Shown here piece after piece: positions 13,712 to 25,998 of a DNA stretch of 64,000 nucleotides; positions within the stretch are counted from its first letter, which is position 1, and every line of letters starts with the position of its first letter. The stretch spans positions 1,018,400-1,082,399 of the forward strand of contig NW_004797368.1 in assembly GCF_000002075.1 (NCBI RefSeq), in the 5' to 3' direction. The translations under genes and the position numbers were made by a program. Below the pieces are notes generated by a model. The model had not been told where the DNA came from. It searched no databases and saw only the letters and a list, made by a program, of their open reading frames with translations. This stretch comes from Aplysia californica (Eukaryota; Mollusca; Gastropoda; Aplysiida; Aplysiidae).

Positions 13712-14076
13712 GCGGTCCAAGCGGAGGAAGGAGGAAAGTAGCGGGAACAGCTAGATGAAGCGGAGTTTCCGCTATTTAGCGGGAAAGTGGCAGCTATGAT
13801 ATATATAATTTTATGACCAACAGGCACTCGAAAATGACGCAGGTGGTGGTTGCTTACACTTACAAGAGAATTTTCCTCTGGGATAATAAAGTAATTGCTA
13901 CCGGTACACGAAATATGATTCTTTCAATACTTTCATAAGTCATAAACCCATAAATATGAATACACACACATATGTATTCAATTTTAAAAATAACAAGTGT
14001 CCTTTTCTTGTCTTCTATGATTTGTAACTCGTCCATGTTACTTTTTGTACATGTAACAAGCCCAAAATGTAATATT

Positions 14077-15285
14077 CGAAGGGCATAACAAAAGTTTTTT
14101 ACCTGACCATGAAGGAATAAAGTAATAAAGGTAGAAAGCTGAAATTTGGTGCTAACATTAATGATAATCTATCTCTGTGCAGTTGCCTCCCACAGTTATA
14201 CATTCTTGCCATCGGTGTATGGCCTTGAAAAGACCTTGTCAGAAAACCCGACCTTCGCCGCTTCACTTTGACGTCATCATCACTTTCAAAATGCCTTCCG
14301 TTTAAATCCTTTTTCAGTTTAGGGAATAAAAAAGAATCGGACGGGGATCGTATGTCAATTTTCAAGATAATCTGTCTTAATCTCTCCTTCTACTTCTTGC
14401 CCCCCCCCCACTTTTCCACTTGATGATGATGGCTGCACCTTTACCTTCTTTGGTGTTGGAGACGAGGGCGATTTTACGGCATTTATGCAGATTTTGACTC
14501 AGGACCGTAGTGATGGACCTATGTCTCATCCATGGTGTTGCAAGTCTTTCAAAAAATTTAGTTTTATTCCTTACATACAGACAGACCAGAGGGGGTTTAC
14601 AGTCCTCTCTGATACAGACCAAACAATTCTTGACAGTAATCCACAAGTTGCACTTTTTGAGGAGTAAAAAAAAACCGGGGACCCATCTCACAGAGACCTT
14701 GGTCATATTCAAATGTTCATTTAAGATTTGTTCAAGTTCAACTGATCCAATGCTAAGTCAAGTCTATTTGCTCAAACGTTTGACTGTCACCCGCCTATCA
14801 GACAACACATGTTCCTTGATTTTCAACAAATCCTTTTCTGATTCAGTTGTAGCTGTCATAATTGAGTTTGAGTGACCATCACGGTGGTCATCTTCAATCA
14901 ATGTCCATGAATCCACATTTGAATTTTTGACACCAATTTTTTTTTTTATCCCAGCATGGGATGGGCAGTCAGTTCCATTTTATATACGTATATATGGCAT
15001 GCATCTCGGTAAAAATATTTTGTAGTTGCTTGCCTTGCAAGAGCAAAAACTTCTTTACTGCCCTGAGCTCAATTTTCATGTTGAAACTGGAGAACATACT
15101 CCCATTCACTTACACTACAGTGCGCTGGTGTTAAAACCAGTAACTGAGTGAAAATTCCCCAGAATTTACATGCATTCTAGGAAGTAGGCCTACCGGTAGG
15201 AAGATTGTTGGCTTTCACCACAAATTTCAGCTTTTTATCTTTATTCCTTTATGGTCAGGTAAAAAAACTTTTGGTATGCCCTTCG
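14077..15285. mobile_element. 1.2-kb element with about 75-bp terminal inverted repeats
   Basis: The left end CGAAGGGCATAACAAAAGTT and the next 55 bp (through ACCTGACCATGAAGG and AAAGCTGAAATTTG) reappear inverted at 15216-15285. The long, well-preserved arms suggest a fairly young insertion. Open frames inside match nothing I know. Confidence 0.78.
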
Positions 15286-15979
15286 TATGGGTTAACCGGT
15301 TAAGTGTTGCTGATTGTTATTATATTTGTAATGTATTGTGTATGCTGACAAGTTTCTATTGAGATAAATCAACTGAGTCAGAAGTCAGAAGTGCCGCCTC
15401 TTCTAAACAACCTTTGTGATGAAAGGTGTGTTCCTCTAAATTAATCTTGCCCCATAAAATTTCCTATTAAATATTCGTTGACGTCAGTGGTGCTCATCAA
15501 AATCTTTTTCTCGGGCCCAGCAATCTATTTCTTAACAAGTCCCAGCAGGTAAGTTGAGATCCAGATGAGTCGATCTTATTTCACACCCCCAACATCAACT
15601 CTTCCGGAGCAGTGTGATCATAGTATTCTGTTTCAATTTCAAGACAGATGGGGACAATTAAAATAGTATATTGTGATTCGTAGGATTCATGCCGCTTAGA
15701 ATTACCGGTAGAAGTTAGTGTTCCGGTATGACAACACAAAAGGGCATATTAAAAAGGGAGAGAAGGAACAGGAACCATAACCAGCCACTGGAAGAGTGAA
15801 CTGCAAGTGCACGTCCAAACTGAACTTATTCTCTACATGTACAAATCAAATTTAGGGACACAGAAGAACCTGCGAACAACCACATATATCCAGATGACCA
15901 TGTTCACCCTAGCACTCTTTTTGGACATTTAACTTAAGATACCGCTCAAGGTGGTCACATTTCTTCGACAATATGTTTT

Positions 15980-17062
15980 TTAGTTTTAGTACTTTTACTT
16001 TTAGTAGAGGTTTTACGGCGCTCGCAACTGCATAAGGTCAATTGAGCGCCAGAAGATTAGGGTAGGTGTTACAAGAGAGTAACAAACATAAAAAAGGAGG
16101 GGAGATTAGGACGATAGATGCTGGATAGGAAAGAAGAAGCAAACCACACCAGAGCACCAGCCAACCACCCACGACAATGAGTACAAGTCTCTTTTAGAGT
16201 TTTACTGCACTTGCAACACAATAAGGTCATATAAGTGCCGAAGATTAGAGGTGTTACTGTACAAGAGAGTAACAAACACAAAAAAGAGCAGAGATAAGGA
16301 TGATAAAATGTAGATGTTTGAATGATAGGAAAGAAGAAGCAAACCACACCAGTGCACCCTTTGGAAAGGGTCGACTTCATTTTAATAGTAGAAACTACTT
16401 TATGTCACTCACAACATAATGTCTTTCAAGTGCAGAAGATTAGACGTTTTACAAGAGAGTAAAACACATAAAAGGAAGAGGACAAAGAACGATAGTGTTT
16501 GAAATAAAAAAGAAAAAAGATCCAGAGCACCCCCCCGACCGGGTTGGACTTCCAAGGAAATAAAAAGACATACCAACATTCAAACCATATTTAGTACGGG
16601 TAAGACAACCAGATACTTCCTTCAGAAAAGTAGGGGACTTCCTGGTGCCTCCACCTTATCCGAACACCCAAACTCATCTGGTACCAGCAGTGGTGGGTGA
16701 ACAAATTGCTAACACCCCCCCCCCCCCCCCCCCATCTGCAGGTTTGTGCAGACCAGACCCACATCTCAGGGGTTAGGTGCTTTACCACAGCACGTAAAAG
16801 ACCCGAGTCTAATTCCCGCGAGAGGGGATTTTTTTTATTACAAGTATCGAGTTCTTTCTGCTGAAATGTCCCCAAGCTCAGGTCGTTTTTGATTTTGTAA
16901 GTGTTTTACGGCGCTCGCAACTGCATAAGGTCATATGAGCGCCAGAAGATTAGAAGTGTTACAAGAGAGTAACGAACATAAAAAGAAGAAGCGGAGATAA
17001 GGAGGATAGAAGTCTCATAGGAAAGAAGAAGCAAACCATACCAGAGTACCCGCCAACCACTC
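15980..17062 (+). mobile_element. Cluster of four SINE family A copies in the same orientation
   Basis: Copies at 15980-16172, 16195-16362, 16385-16535 and 16890-17062, all starting TTTTACGGCGCTCGCAACTG or a variant and ending near CCACACCAGAGCACC. Between the last two lies a tRNA-like SINE head (16745-16835: GGGGTTAGGTGCTTTACCAC and GACCCGAGTCTAATTCCCG). A family E 3' part (17070-17130) follows. Confidence 0.65.
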
Positions 17063-17432
17063 ACAGCTCAGGTTGAAGCCAGCCCCCTAAATGATATAAA
17101 CTGTGTTTATGGGGACGTAAAAACATCCACATCATTGCATGTCTTTGAAAATAATCAACAACTCCTCACACATTCCTTTGCCACACCGAGGGTCAGAAAC
17201 CAGACAGATGCAGTATCATGCACTCAACAGTATTATAAAAAGTGCAGGGCCACACAGTAGTCTCAGCCTTCATTAGAAGACCACCATGTAGATTCAGACA
17301 GACAAAATGGACGGATGGGGGGAGAGAGAAAAGACAGAACCAAAACACACCAGACAAAAGACAACCACAGGACACACAGAAGATCAGGGGGAAAGATATA
17401 AAAGACAATATTCAGTGTGGTAGTTTTCAATA

Positions 17433-17438
17433 TTTATT
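17433..17438 (-). terminator. RPS18 poly(A) signal AATAAA
   Basis: AATAAA on the minus strand begins about 15 nt after the RPS18 stop codon, giving the very short 3' UTR usual for ribosomal protein genes. Confidence 0.75.
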
Positions 17439-17453
17439 TCCTCATGTGTCCAT

Positions 17454-20400
17454 TTACTTCTTCTTGGCCACACCAACGGTTCTTCCTCTACGTCCAGTGG
17501 TCTTGGTGTGTTGACCTCTCACACGCAGACTGAAAAAAAAAAGCACAAGACAATGTACTACATCAGTAAAAAGCCAATTTTACATCTCAAGTGCCAACTT
17601 GCAAAGCTTCCATATATCAAATCAAAACAAATATAAGCCAAATATACCACGAAAACAGGAAAGAAATTTTCTAACTAAAGAGAGAGAAAGGAGAGAGTGA
17701 AACCATCAGCAGAGGAAACATCTTCAAAGGCCTGTTTAGAAATTGGTAATAATGCAACAATTAGTCTAACTAAGAGCAAACAGATGTGTGCAAAAGCATG
17801 TTGTCTCCATCCGAATCAACAAGCCAAGTAGCGACCTGATGGTGTAAAGGAAGACATTTACTGTAGCTGTCTTGATTATGGCATTGACCTGTACAGACAA
17901 TGCTTTACATGCAGAGACAGCATGACATTTAAGAAACGTTCCCAACACCTGAATATTCGAGAATATACAGACAGAATAGGATTGTAACAAGTAAGCTTAA
18001 GAGACATACAAAATATAAATGTAACATGATCTGGTGGCACCAGGCTCTCATTAATTTTTGGTCACACAGGGTTATCGGCAGCACCTCAAAGCCTGTTCAT
18101 TTTCATGGCATTTAGTTTTAGTAAGACTTTTACGGCACTTGCAATACAATAAGGTCATACAGCAGAACTCTGATTCAACGAGGTCGCCGGGCCTGACCTA
18201 AAATCTCATTGAATCGGAGTGTTCGTTATAGCAAACATGAGGCTTTGAGTCAATAATTAAGGGCATTGAGCAAGTAATGTATAAAGAGAAGTCACAAGTA
18301 GTGCCTGGAAGGCCTGCATATTATGAGATAAACAAACAAACAAACCCAATTCGTTCAAATGAACACGCCTGTACAATCTCGATTGTTTACCAAAAAGTTG
18401 TGTTGCTGTGTAGAGCCTAGCGTACGGCAACTCTTGATTCCATAGACCAGCGCACAATTCATGATGTAGATCTACGCAAAGACTAGCTTATCATTGTAAT
18501 AATGATCAGTTGCAGAGGGAAAAAAACAATAAACCGACACGTTTGTATCTGTAACGTTTAACGCCCTGACGGCTAGTGCCCCCCCCACCCACAAGTGTGC
18601 AGGCCGCCCCATCCGACCCCAACACAAGCCAGAGTAGACGTGTGCGTGTGCCAACAACGCATGAGTTGGTATGAAAAAAAAAAGGCCCCTGATTGGTCGC
18701 ATGCAATCAGTTAAGTGAATAATGTTTCACGATGCAGGTATAATGGATGGTTTCCGGGTATAAATAAAGTTTGTTCTGGAAGTAACATGAGCGAAGCCAC
18801 GTCTGCAGGGGCTGTTCACCCTGGAAAGGACCTTTATTGAACCCGAGCTTGCTAATTTCAGTGTTCGTTGAATCCGCGATATTTTTGTATATATATATAT
18901 TATTTTTAAAAATAAAAAATATGGGGGAATCTATCTCATCAAATGTCCCACTGTGTAAGTGTCGAAGATAAGAGGTTACAAGAGAGTAACAAACATAAAA
19001 AAGGAGGAGGAGAGATCAGGACGATAGATGTTTGATATGAAGGAGCAAACCACACCCGAGCACCCGAAACTATTTATACGTCACAGACAGGAAACCTCTT
19101 CAAAGGGCTGTTTAGAAATTGGGAAAAGGCAACGATTATTCTAAGACTACTAAGAGCAAACAGATGTGTACAAAAACGTGTTGTCTCCATCCGAATCAAC
19201 AAGCCAAGAAGCGACCTGATGGTGTAAAGGAAGACATTTACTGTAGCTGTCTTGATTATGGCATTGACCTGTACAGACAATGCTTCACATGCAGAGACAG
19301 CATGACATTTAAAAAACGATCCCAACATCTCAACATTCGAGAATATACTGACAGAATGGGATTGTAACAAGTAAGCTCAAGGGACATACGAAATATAAAG
19401 GGGGCACAATGTAGTGGAACCAGGTTCTCGTTGATTTTTGGAACTATCTCAAAGCCTGTCAATTTGCCTTGCTTTTAGTTTTAGTAAGAGTACAACGGCA
19501 CTCGAAACACAATAAGGTCATATAAGTGCTGAAGACTTGAGGAGTTACAAGAGAGTAATAAACATAAAAAAGGAGAGACCAGGACGATAGATATTTGATA
19601 GAAAAGGAGCAAATCACACCAGAGCACCCGCCAACCACCCACGCCTCGCTTTTGAAGAAAAAATTTTCTTTTAAAAACGTAATAAGTCGATATATTTACG
19701 ACAGAAGCATGTGAGGGTAGCCTAGTTTCAGAGACAAAATGGCAGCCAAAGTTCGGTAACTCCCATACCCAGAGAGTCCCTGAAAACTGCCCCCCCCCCC
19801 CCCCGCAAGTGATTGCAGGCAGGTATGGGTGTAATGAGTTAAGGAATGTAAGTTGTCACAGGATCCTCAGTGCAGACTTGAAACCACACCAAGAGTTTTA
19901 AACAAAGTTAGTTTCTGTAGCCCTTGATAAAAAAAAACCACAAAGACAATGTATAATGCCAGTGTGGTTGTGAGCCAGGCTGGAGAAGGAAGCAATTGCA
20001 TTTATAATAGTATTAGTATACAGTCAAGATTTTACCACCAGAAAGACAACTATACCCCTTACAAACTGCTCCACTTAAAAAAAAAAAAAAAAAAAGCATG
20101 TTTCTAAACAATGTATCTCATCAGTTCACAAGACATGATGTCAGACCTTTGCAACCCAAGTATCAAATATAACATCAAGTGGTGACTGCGCATTACATTT
20201 TCATTCATCTCACAAAACACAACCGAATCCCCCGAACAACAGAATGATAAATCTTACCCCCAGTAATGACGCAGACCCCTATGGGCACGGATTTTCTTCA
20301 AACGCTCCAAATCCTCACGGAGCTTGTTGTCCAGACTGTTACTCAGGACCTGGCTGAAGCGGCCATCCTTGATGTCCTTCTGTCTGTTGAGGAACCAGTC

Positions 20401-23400
20401 AGGGATCTTGTACTGGCGGGGGTTGGTCATCACAGTGATGATCCTCTCCACCTATCCATACAGGGGAGAAAAAAAAGTGATAGAGCAAAATCCAAACCTT
20501 GAGGAAAACACTGAAAATGGACAGGCAAAACCTTCAGGAGACTAACAAGAACAAATCAACATGAGCTTTCAAAAGCCCATAGTAGTACGTAGTGAATCTA
20601 TCCCCATATTGACCTTTACATCCAAATAGATATTCACGATCGCTTGCAACTACGCGGTGGCCATTCATGCAGCGAACACCCCCCCATATGGAAATTTTGC
20701 GGGAAAAGGGAAAGAGAGGCTGCATACTATAAAGAATGTTTACAGACCCGCACTTATGCTGTGCTGATCGTGTCAATCACTATGCAGTATTTGATTGGCA
20801 CGATCTCCTGTTCTGTCTCACATTGTCTTACAAAAACTAGTTATTCCACTGGTCATTTTTTTGCACCCTTAGCAACTGAAATATGACAGATCACCACAAG
20901 GAGTCACTCAAAAGCTTGAAGCCCCCTGTTCCAACTTGCATCTCACAACAAACGTTAATTGGGGGGGGGGAAAGAAAGAGAAACACAAACAGCAACAACA
21001 GTAGTTTTACCACATTCTTACCTCCTCTTCACTCAGTTCACCAGCCCTTTTTGTGGTATCCACATTGGCCTTTTTGCAGACAACGAAGGCAAATCTGCGA
21101 CCAACACCCTGCGAAATTAACCGAAAAAATTATTGGCAAAAATATTTCCTCACAGAAAAAAAGAAAAGAAAAAGAATACATTGATTAAATTTTTGGAACC
21201 CAAAAACCTAGTATGTACCATACCGCCAGTATTGGACCAACAGAACCCAAAACCTATTTTTATAAAGTAGAAGTTTTACAGGGCTCGCAACTGCATAAGG
21301 TCATATGAGCGCCAAGGGGTGGATGTCAACAGACAAGTCCCTACAGGGAATAATACTCTGCTCACCTCTCTAGCTTCAACAGCACAAAGTCTGCTTCGAC
21401 TATCAAGGCACCATGGAAATAACAGTTCACAAGAGTGTGACAAATATGAGCATGACATTGATGAATCAGCCCATTTATTATTCTATTGTGCATAAGAACT
21501 TGTTAATGTCCCCCCTTTGGAAATGCCCTAAAGACACTTCGGTAAGTAGCACCACCGAGAGTGAGTGTGTGTGTGTATAACACAGATCATTCTGTTAAAC
21601 AAGATAATGTACCATAACCATAAAATGTATTTCCAATATCTGTAGTATACTGGGGTAATCTTGATAAAGTTGAACCAGTATGGTGTTAGCAGAGACAGAT
21701 AATCACTTAACCTGACAAAAGGTCATTTCCTATGTTCTGGAAGTCAAAAAATGACCATTTTTACGTCACAAAGTGTCACTGAAAACATGACACGTCTATC
21801 TAGGCTACACATTTATCACAGGAAAAAATTTAAAACAAACCACTCTACATATGAAATAACTTTGGTTTGTTTTTTTTTTCAAAAATGCTATAAAAGCATT
21901 ATAATGTTGAAGGGCATTTACATTCCCCAATCTAACAAAGCTAATCAAGCTCAGAATATTATGGACAGAAACAAATCACACAAGCAGGGGATCAAAACTG
22001 CACCAATTTCTCTCTTGTGGTATGCATACTTGCCAGCACCAGTGAATTTTAACACATTACACCCCAACTCGCCCGTGAATTTCCTTTTATGCGCTCCACC
22101 CTAACTCGCCCGCGCCAACATAGCGCCGTTACAAACGAAGTCTCGCCATGACGAGACTCTAAGGCCGAGATTTTGATACGCAGTTATTGCAAAATGTTTT
22201 TTCTTCCGTTTGATACTGAAATGTTCGAGCCAGTTTTTAGTATCAGAGCCGATCGAAGAGAGATTGCGTTCCCGACTCTTCGAAGGTGTTGACTTGTTGA
22301 AAATTGACACAACTGAGTTTTAAAAAGGAAATAACTATGGGTTTGAGCAAAAATAAGCATATGACAAAAATGAATCAGATTTTGGTGAAAACATTTTAGC
22401 AAGAGTATGGGGCGCTTCAGATTGATTAGACATAAATTGTAGATCTAGGTCCTAACCGCGAGGCTGAGCGTGATGGGTCCGACCCCCCGATTGAACTAAG
22501 AACATTTTCCAACAGTTTGTGCATACATAAAGTTATATTTTTCTGATACTACATTCATTTTTCTTTGTGACTTATTTTTTCAGGATTTTTTTGAATTTAG
22601 TATTTCTAAAATGTGGATTTTAAACACTTATGGGTTCCTTTCCCTTGCTTAGGATCAAACAATGGGCTTCCCGTCCAGACCCTTAGGGTGTAATGTGTTA
22701 AAACCTTTTTTTTAATAGGACATGCTTTGTACACATTGGTACATCTTGTGTGCATAATCATGACGGACTAGATATTCCAATACGGCATCAAATGAGTTTA
22801 AATAAAAATAAAAGATAAACCGTACAGCGCATAGAGAGCTTCGTGTTGAGTGGGAATGTGTAAAATACAAATCATAATTTATCAAATAAAAAGGCTGCGG
22901 TTATTCGTACAATAGTCAGACCAACCGTAGTTAGTTGTCCGTACAATAGTGCGAACAACTGTATTTAGTTGTCCGAACAATTGTGCTGTGCGAATAACTA
23001 GTTATCCGTACAATTATTCGAATTGGTTGTTGGTGAGCTTACATATTTTGCCTAGATCTAGTTGTAGGTTCTAGTGGTGGGCAAGGACTTACATTTTGAA
23101 GAACTAGACAAGCGGGTTAACCATTTATTGAAAACTGGTTCTGACTTGGACCTGACTTAGATTTGAGCGCCCCCCCCCATCTATGTATACACCGCCTCGC
23201 CTCCGCCCCACATCTGCTAAATACGTAACCTAATTTGGGTCTAGATCTTGCAGAGAGACTTGGATTTGGCTGAGCCAGCCTCCTCATCTCACAACACTGC
23301 TCTTCCACCTCGCCACTTCTTTCTGCGTTATCCTCTCCCAACCGCACTTCGTCCACTAGGAAAGTGGGCAGAGTTCTATCCAGATTACAATCCCGTAAAC

Positions 23401-23742
23401 TTAAATAGGTTAAGCCACAGGCAGGAACTGGATACCCAACTTATAATCCGGGTTTCCGCAAAGCACTAGAGGTTCGTTCGCAACTGTGACCGGTCAGTGA
23501 ACATGCTCGCATCATAACTTAACCACCACTTTATCAAAATTTAAATCAGCACTTAAAACGCATGTTTCAGTCCAGCTTCAATCTGTAATTTCCGACATTC
23601 CCAATACAAATATTATTAGTTCTCTCAGTATCGTTTATTCATGCTGTTCTGTTCTGCAAGAATTTATGACTGTGTGAATTCATTAATGAGAGCGAGGGTG
23701 TCTGGGTTAACTTTGTGGGATTGTCTTTACTCAAGGATGTAC

Positions 23743-23781
<39 letters not shown>

Positions 23782-25594
23782 GTTTACTATAGGAGCTGTG
23801 CGCTTCATATGTTCTTTGTATTATTGTACAGCGCATTGAGCACTTCTTTGTGGAAATGCGCTATATAAATGCAATTTATTACTATTTTATTATTATTATA
23901 AGATAGATGGGCCCTACGCCAGACCCCGGCATTATGTGAGCACCGCTGCTGTTGGGGTCCCAAAAGTTCATGCAAAGTCTGCAAGTCGCGAAGTATGGCA
24001 CCCCGGAATGAGGGGGAATTATTGATTTAAAAAAAAATAATACACACTTATGGGAGAGAGGGTGTGTGTGTTATGAAAACACCCTGTCTCAGCTGCCTGA
24101 AATCTCATCAAAACTTCAGTCAGACACTGCTCAGCTTGATCGAGTCGGTTTGGCGCCCAGTGCCCATTGAGCATGACCAATCCCACCCAAAATATCGCTT
24201 TTCCGGTTTTGACAAAACTCGCTGTTTCGTGCAAATAGGCCTCAGCCTAGGCTGTGCGAGTTAAGTATTGTACGGATAACTAAAGGCAGTTATTCGTACA
24301 ACAATATTGTACGGATAACCAGTTTTCCGCACAATGGTACGAATAACCATTACGAATAAAAATGTTCAGCATTGCCAATCCATAGCCATAACTTAAGATA
24401 AATTTTGAAAACTTGAACAGTACTCACCCTGATGGATGTGATGGCGAAGGGAATCTTCCTTCTACCATCAATATTCGTGTTCATCACACGAAGAATGTGT
24501 TGAAACTTCTCAGGCAAAACGAGAGACTGAAAAACCAAAACCAAACCAATTAGGAAAGGGGTTTATAAAAATATAGATCTAAGATCTAGAGATAGAGAGA
24601 AGACATATAACAAATCAATATAACTTGCTCCAGATGTAGATCTTGATTCTGAAGGCTCAAAGTTACTCAAACTTCAATGATTCAATGTCTATTTTTCATT
24701 TGAATCTGCCACAACAGACCAGATCCTCATGTCCCTTGGTTACTTAAATCCTTAATATTTATGTAGCGTCAATTGCCACAGAGAAGGCCTAAATTGGAGC
24801 CCTTGCCTTTTGCGTTGGTGAGTAGGCCTACGAGTGCTCGGTGTTCTGCGTTTGTGAACTGCTTACGCACACCTCTCTGTCCCTCTAGTGTGTGTGTCTC
24901 TCTCTCTCCCAAACTCCCGTCCCCCAGGGGCCTGATTTATGTTCCCCGATATAAATAAGTCTATTTCAGCACCTCGTCTTCTGTCCGGTCCTGTATCAGG
25001 CCGGCACCTGGCTCAGCGCATGTGCGCCACATCATCCATGCGATGACCAGGTCAACTGGGGCATGAGAGAGTTGCTAGCACCCCCCCCTCTCTTACACAC
25101 TCTAGATCTACGGGGTCTGGGTGCTGAAACTTTCCGAAATCACAAAAGATTTCTCTCCCCCCCCCCCAACTCTCTCTCACACTCACACTACTACTAAGAC
25201 TACTGTGTCTGGGCGCTGAAACATTCCAAAATCACGAAAGATTTCCCCTACACTACCGGGTCGTCTGTATACTTCGTGACTTTGTTCCCGGGTCTGTGTA
25301 GAATCTAGATCTACACTTCGATTTGCCTTTCTCACAATAATCAATCCAAACTGTCTCAGGACATCATTCACAGTTCACCTCTCTAAACTAAACAGACTAA
25401 TGGAAAATGCACTTTCATGACCAAAACAAAACTGGCCATTTATTCAATCGAAAGAATACATGAAATCATCAAAAGTCATAAATATTGGACCCTTCGTACA
25501 CAACAATATACTAGAACAAAATACCCAAAATGTACCCATAATTGCAGGATTAATTGCGATATTAAACAAGGACTTATAGTTAGGTACCCACCAT
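17454..25594 (-). CDS. RPS18: 40S ribosomal protein S18 (uS13), complete, 5 coding exons
   Basis: Component of the small ribosomal subunit head (uS13 family), acting in the cytosol on the ribosome. Coding exons on the minus strand are 25594-25592 (only the ATG), 24526-24428, 21108-21022, 20451-20258 and 17529-17454 (TAA at 17456-17454). All junctions are GT-AG and in frame, and the total is 459 nt or 152 aa, the same length as the human protein. Recognisable stretches are [15 protein letters not shown] at the start, [46 protein letters not shown]-type text ending in HYWG, and the basic tail [12 protein letters not shown] first exon coding only for Met followed by an intron is also the human arrangement, which supports the start. 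Exon 1 lies just behind pyrimidine tracts typical of 5'TOP mRNAs. Introns 2 (3.3 kb) and 4 (2.7 kb) hold most of the repeats. Identification is near certain from the translated exons. Confidence 0.98.
17730..17990 (+). pseudogene. Decayed first copy of the Cys-rich frame
   Basis: Paralogue of the frame at 19116-19370, offset by exactly 1380 bp across the coding block. It has one in-frame TAG (17829-17831) and a 4-nt length change upstream that breaks the frame, so it looks like a dead copy. The shared third-position pattern shows both descend from a functional coding sequence. Confidence 0.55.
18160..18953. mobile_element. TA-target DNA element inserted in a SINE (pogo/mariner-like)
   Basis: The SINE body stops at ...GGTCATA and resumes at TAAGTGTCGAAG, exactly as in intact copies. 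The interrupting piece starts CAGCAGAACTCTGATTCAAC and ends GTCCCACTG, giving CAG...CTG ends next to TA, as in pogo/Tc1-like elements. No transposase is visible. Its interior has AT-rich and low-complexity tracts. Confidence 0.55.
19116..19370 (+). CDS. Cys-rich open frame, possible last exon, antisense in RPS18 intron 4
   Basis: I do not recognise this family. After an acceptor-like CTGTTTAG (ending 19115) the plus strand is open for 84 codons to TAA. It encodes a basic Cys-rich peptide with [15 protein letters not shown], then [20 protein letters not shown] and [11 protein letters not shown] at the end; paired cysteines (CC, CSC, CFTC) suggest metal binding or disulfides. A second copy at 17781-17990 is 94% identical. 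Of 12 differences over 70 codons, 9 fall at third positions, 3 at first and none at second, and 7 change no residue. That is the mark of past selection on a protein read from this strand. The frame lies antisense inside an RPS18 intron, so it is probably a gene fragment or mobile-element exon, not part of RPS18. Whether it is expressed is unknown. Confidence 0.45.
21262..21560 (+). mobile_element. Repeat family B copy 2 in RPS18 intron 2
   Basis: GTTTTACAGGGCTCGCAACT, GAGCGCCAAGGGGTGGATGT, TCTGCTTCGACTATCAAGG and AAGACACTTCGGTAAGTAGC match 1268-1680 in order. Confidence 0.65.
22047..22703. mobile_element. 657-bp TIR element in RPS18 intron 2
   Basis: Starts TTTTAACACATTACACCC and ends with its exact complement (GGGTGTAATGTGTTAAAA). 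No coding capacity seen. Confidence 0.65.
22893..24354. mobile_element. TIR element with iterated TTATTCGTACAAT motifs in RPS18 intron 2
   Basis: GGTTATTCGTACAATAGT near the left end and GGTTATTCGTACCATTGT inward from the right. Between 22900-23025 and 24265-24345 the motif TTATTCGTACAA or TTATCCGTACAA recurs on both strands. A possible 8-bp duplication AATAAAAA (22885-22892, 24355-24362) is in low-complexity DNA. Contains a GA array and a SINE-type tail near 23825-23900. Confidence 0.55.
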
Positions 25595-25644
25595 TTTGAT
25601 GCCTACTTTGGAAAAGGAAGTTGATTTGGAGGAGGAAGCGGAAG
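25595..25644 (-). promoter_or_regulatory. RPS18 5' leader with candidate 5'TOP start
   Basis: Two C-initial pyrimidine tracts precede the RPS18 ATG on the minus strand: CTTCCTTTTCC starting at 25620 and CTTCCGCTTCCTCCTCC starting at 25644. Ribosomal protein mRNAs of animals usually begin with C plus 4-15 pyrimidines and are controlled through mTOR/LARP1. Either tract gives a leader of about 26-50 nt, a usual TOP length. Which one is the cap site cannot be told from sequence. Confidence 0.65.
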
Positions 25645-25998
25645 TAGGTAAAATACCTGGATCAGGAGTAAGCCAAGACCCTGTCCTTGCCGATATTTTT
25701 TTTTTCAATGAATAGAAATAACCCATTAGCGTAATATTTGATATGAAATATTCAACAATAAAATTTTTATGCTACAAGATCAGTGATATAATAACTTAAA
25801 GTAGATTGCCAAAAAATAAAATATCTAAATATATCTAATAAAAGAAATCCATTCCGATTAATGAATTTCCTTAGCCTACGTTATTAATTTCCAACCGAAA
25901 AGAGCACTCTCCTAAAAATTTTAGGAAGTGATGACAGAAGAAGTGAAAGAAATTGAAAGTGGAAGATTAAGAATATAGCCTAAGGTGAAGTGTCAACG
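25595..25998. promoter_or_regulatory. Shared divergent promoter region of RPS18 and VPS52
   Basis: The 404 bp between the two start codons must contain both transcription starts. It is AT-rich with no clear TATA box placed for either gene, and no transposon is recognisable in it, unlike nearly all surrounding non-coding DNA. The RPS18 side carries pyrimidine tracts close to its ATG. The VPS52 side carries a purine-rich leader. The head-to-head arrangement matches human. That it is one bidirectional promoter is inference from spacing. Confidence 0.75.

Larger units (their letters stand above)
17700..19645 (+). repeat. Tandem duplication (Cys-rich block plus SINE) in RPS18 intron 4
   Basis: Unit 1 (about 17700-19070) and unit 2 (about 19085-19645) each contain the Cys-rich block, a less conserved spacer that includes TGATTTTTG-like text, and then a family-A SINE. 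Unit 1 is longer because a 794-bp element sits inside its SINE (18160-18953). The coding block is about 94% identical while the flanks are visibly more diverged. Confidence 0.7.

Noticed and set aside
17700-18000. Intronic H/ACA or C/D snoRNA in RPS18 intron 4
   Set aside because: Ribosomal protein introns often host snoRNAs, but the duplicated block shows codon-position bias on the opposite strand and no clear box pairs on the RPS18 strand.
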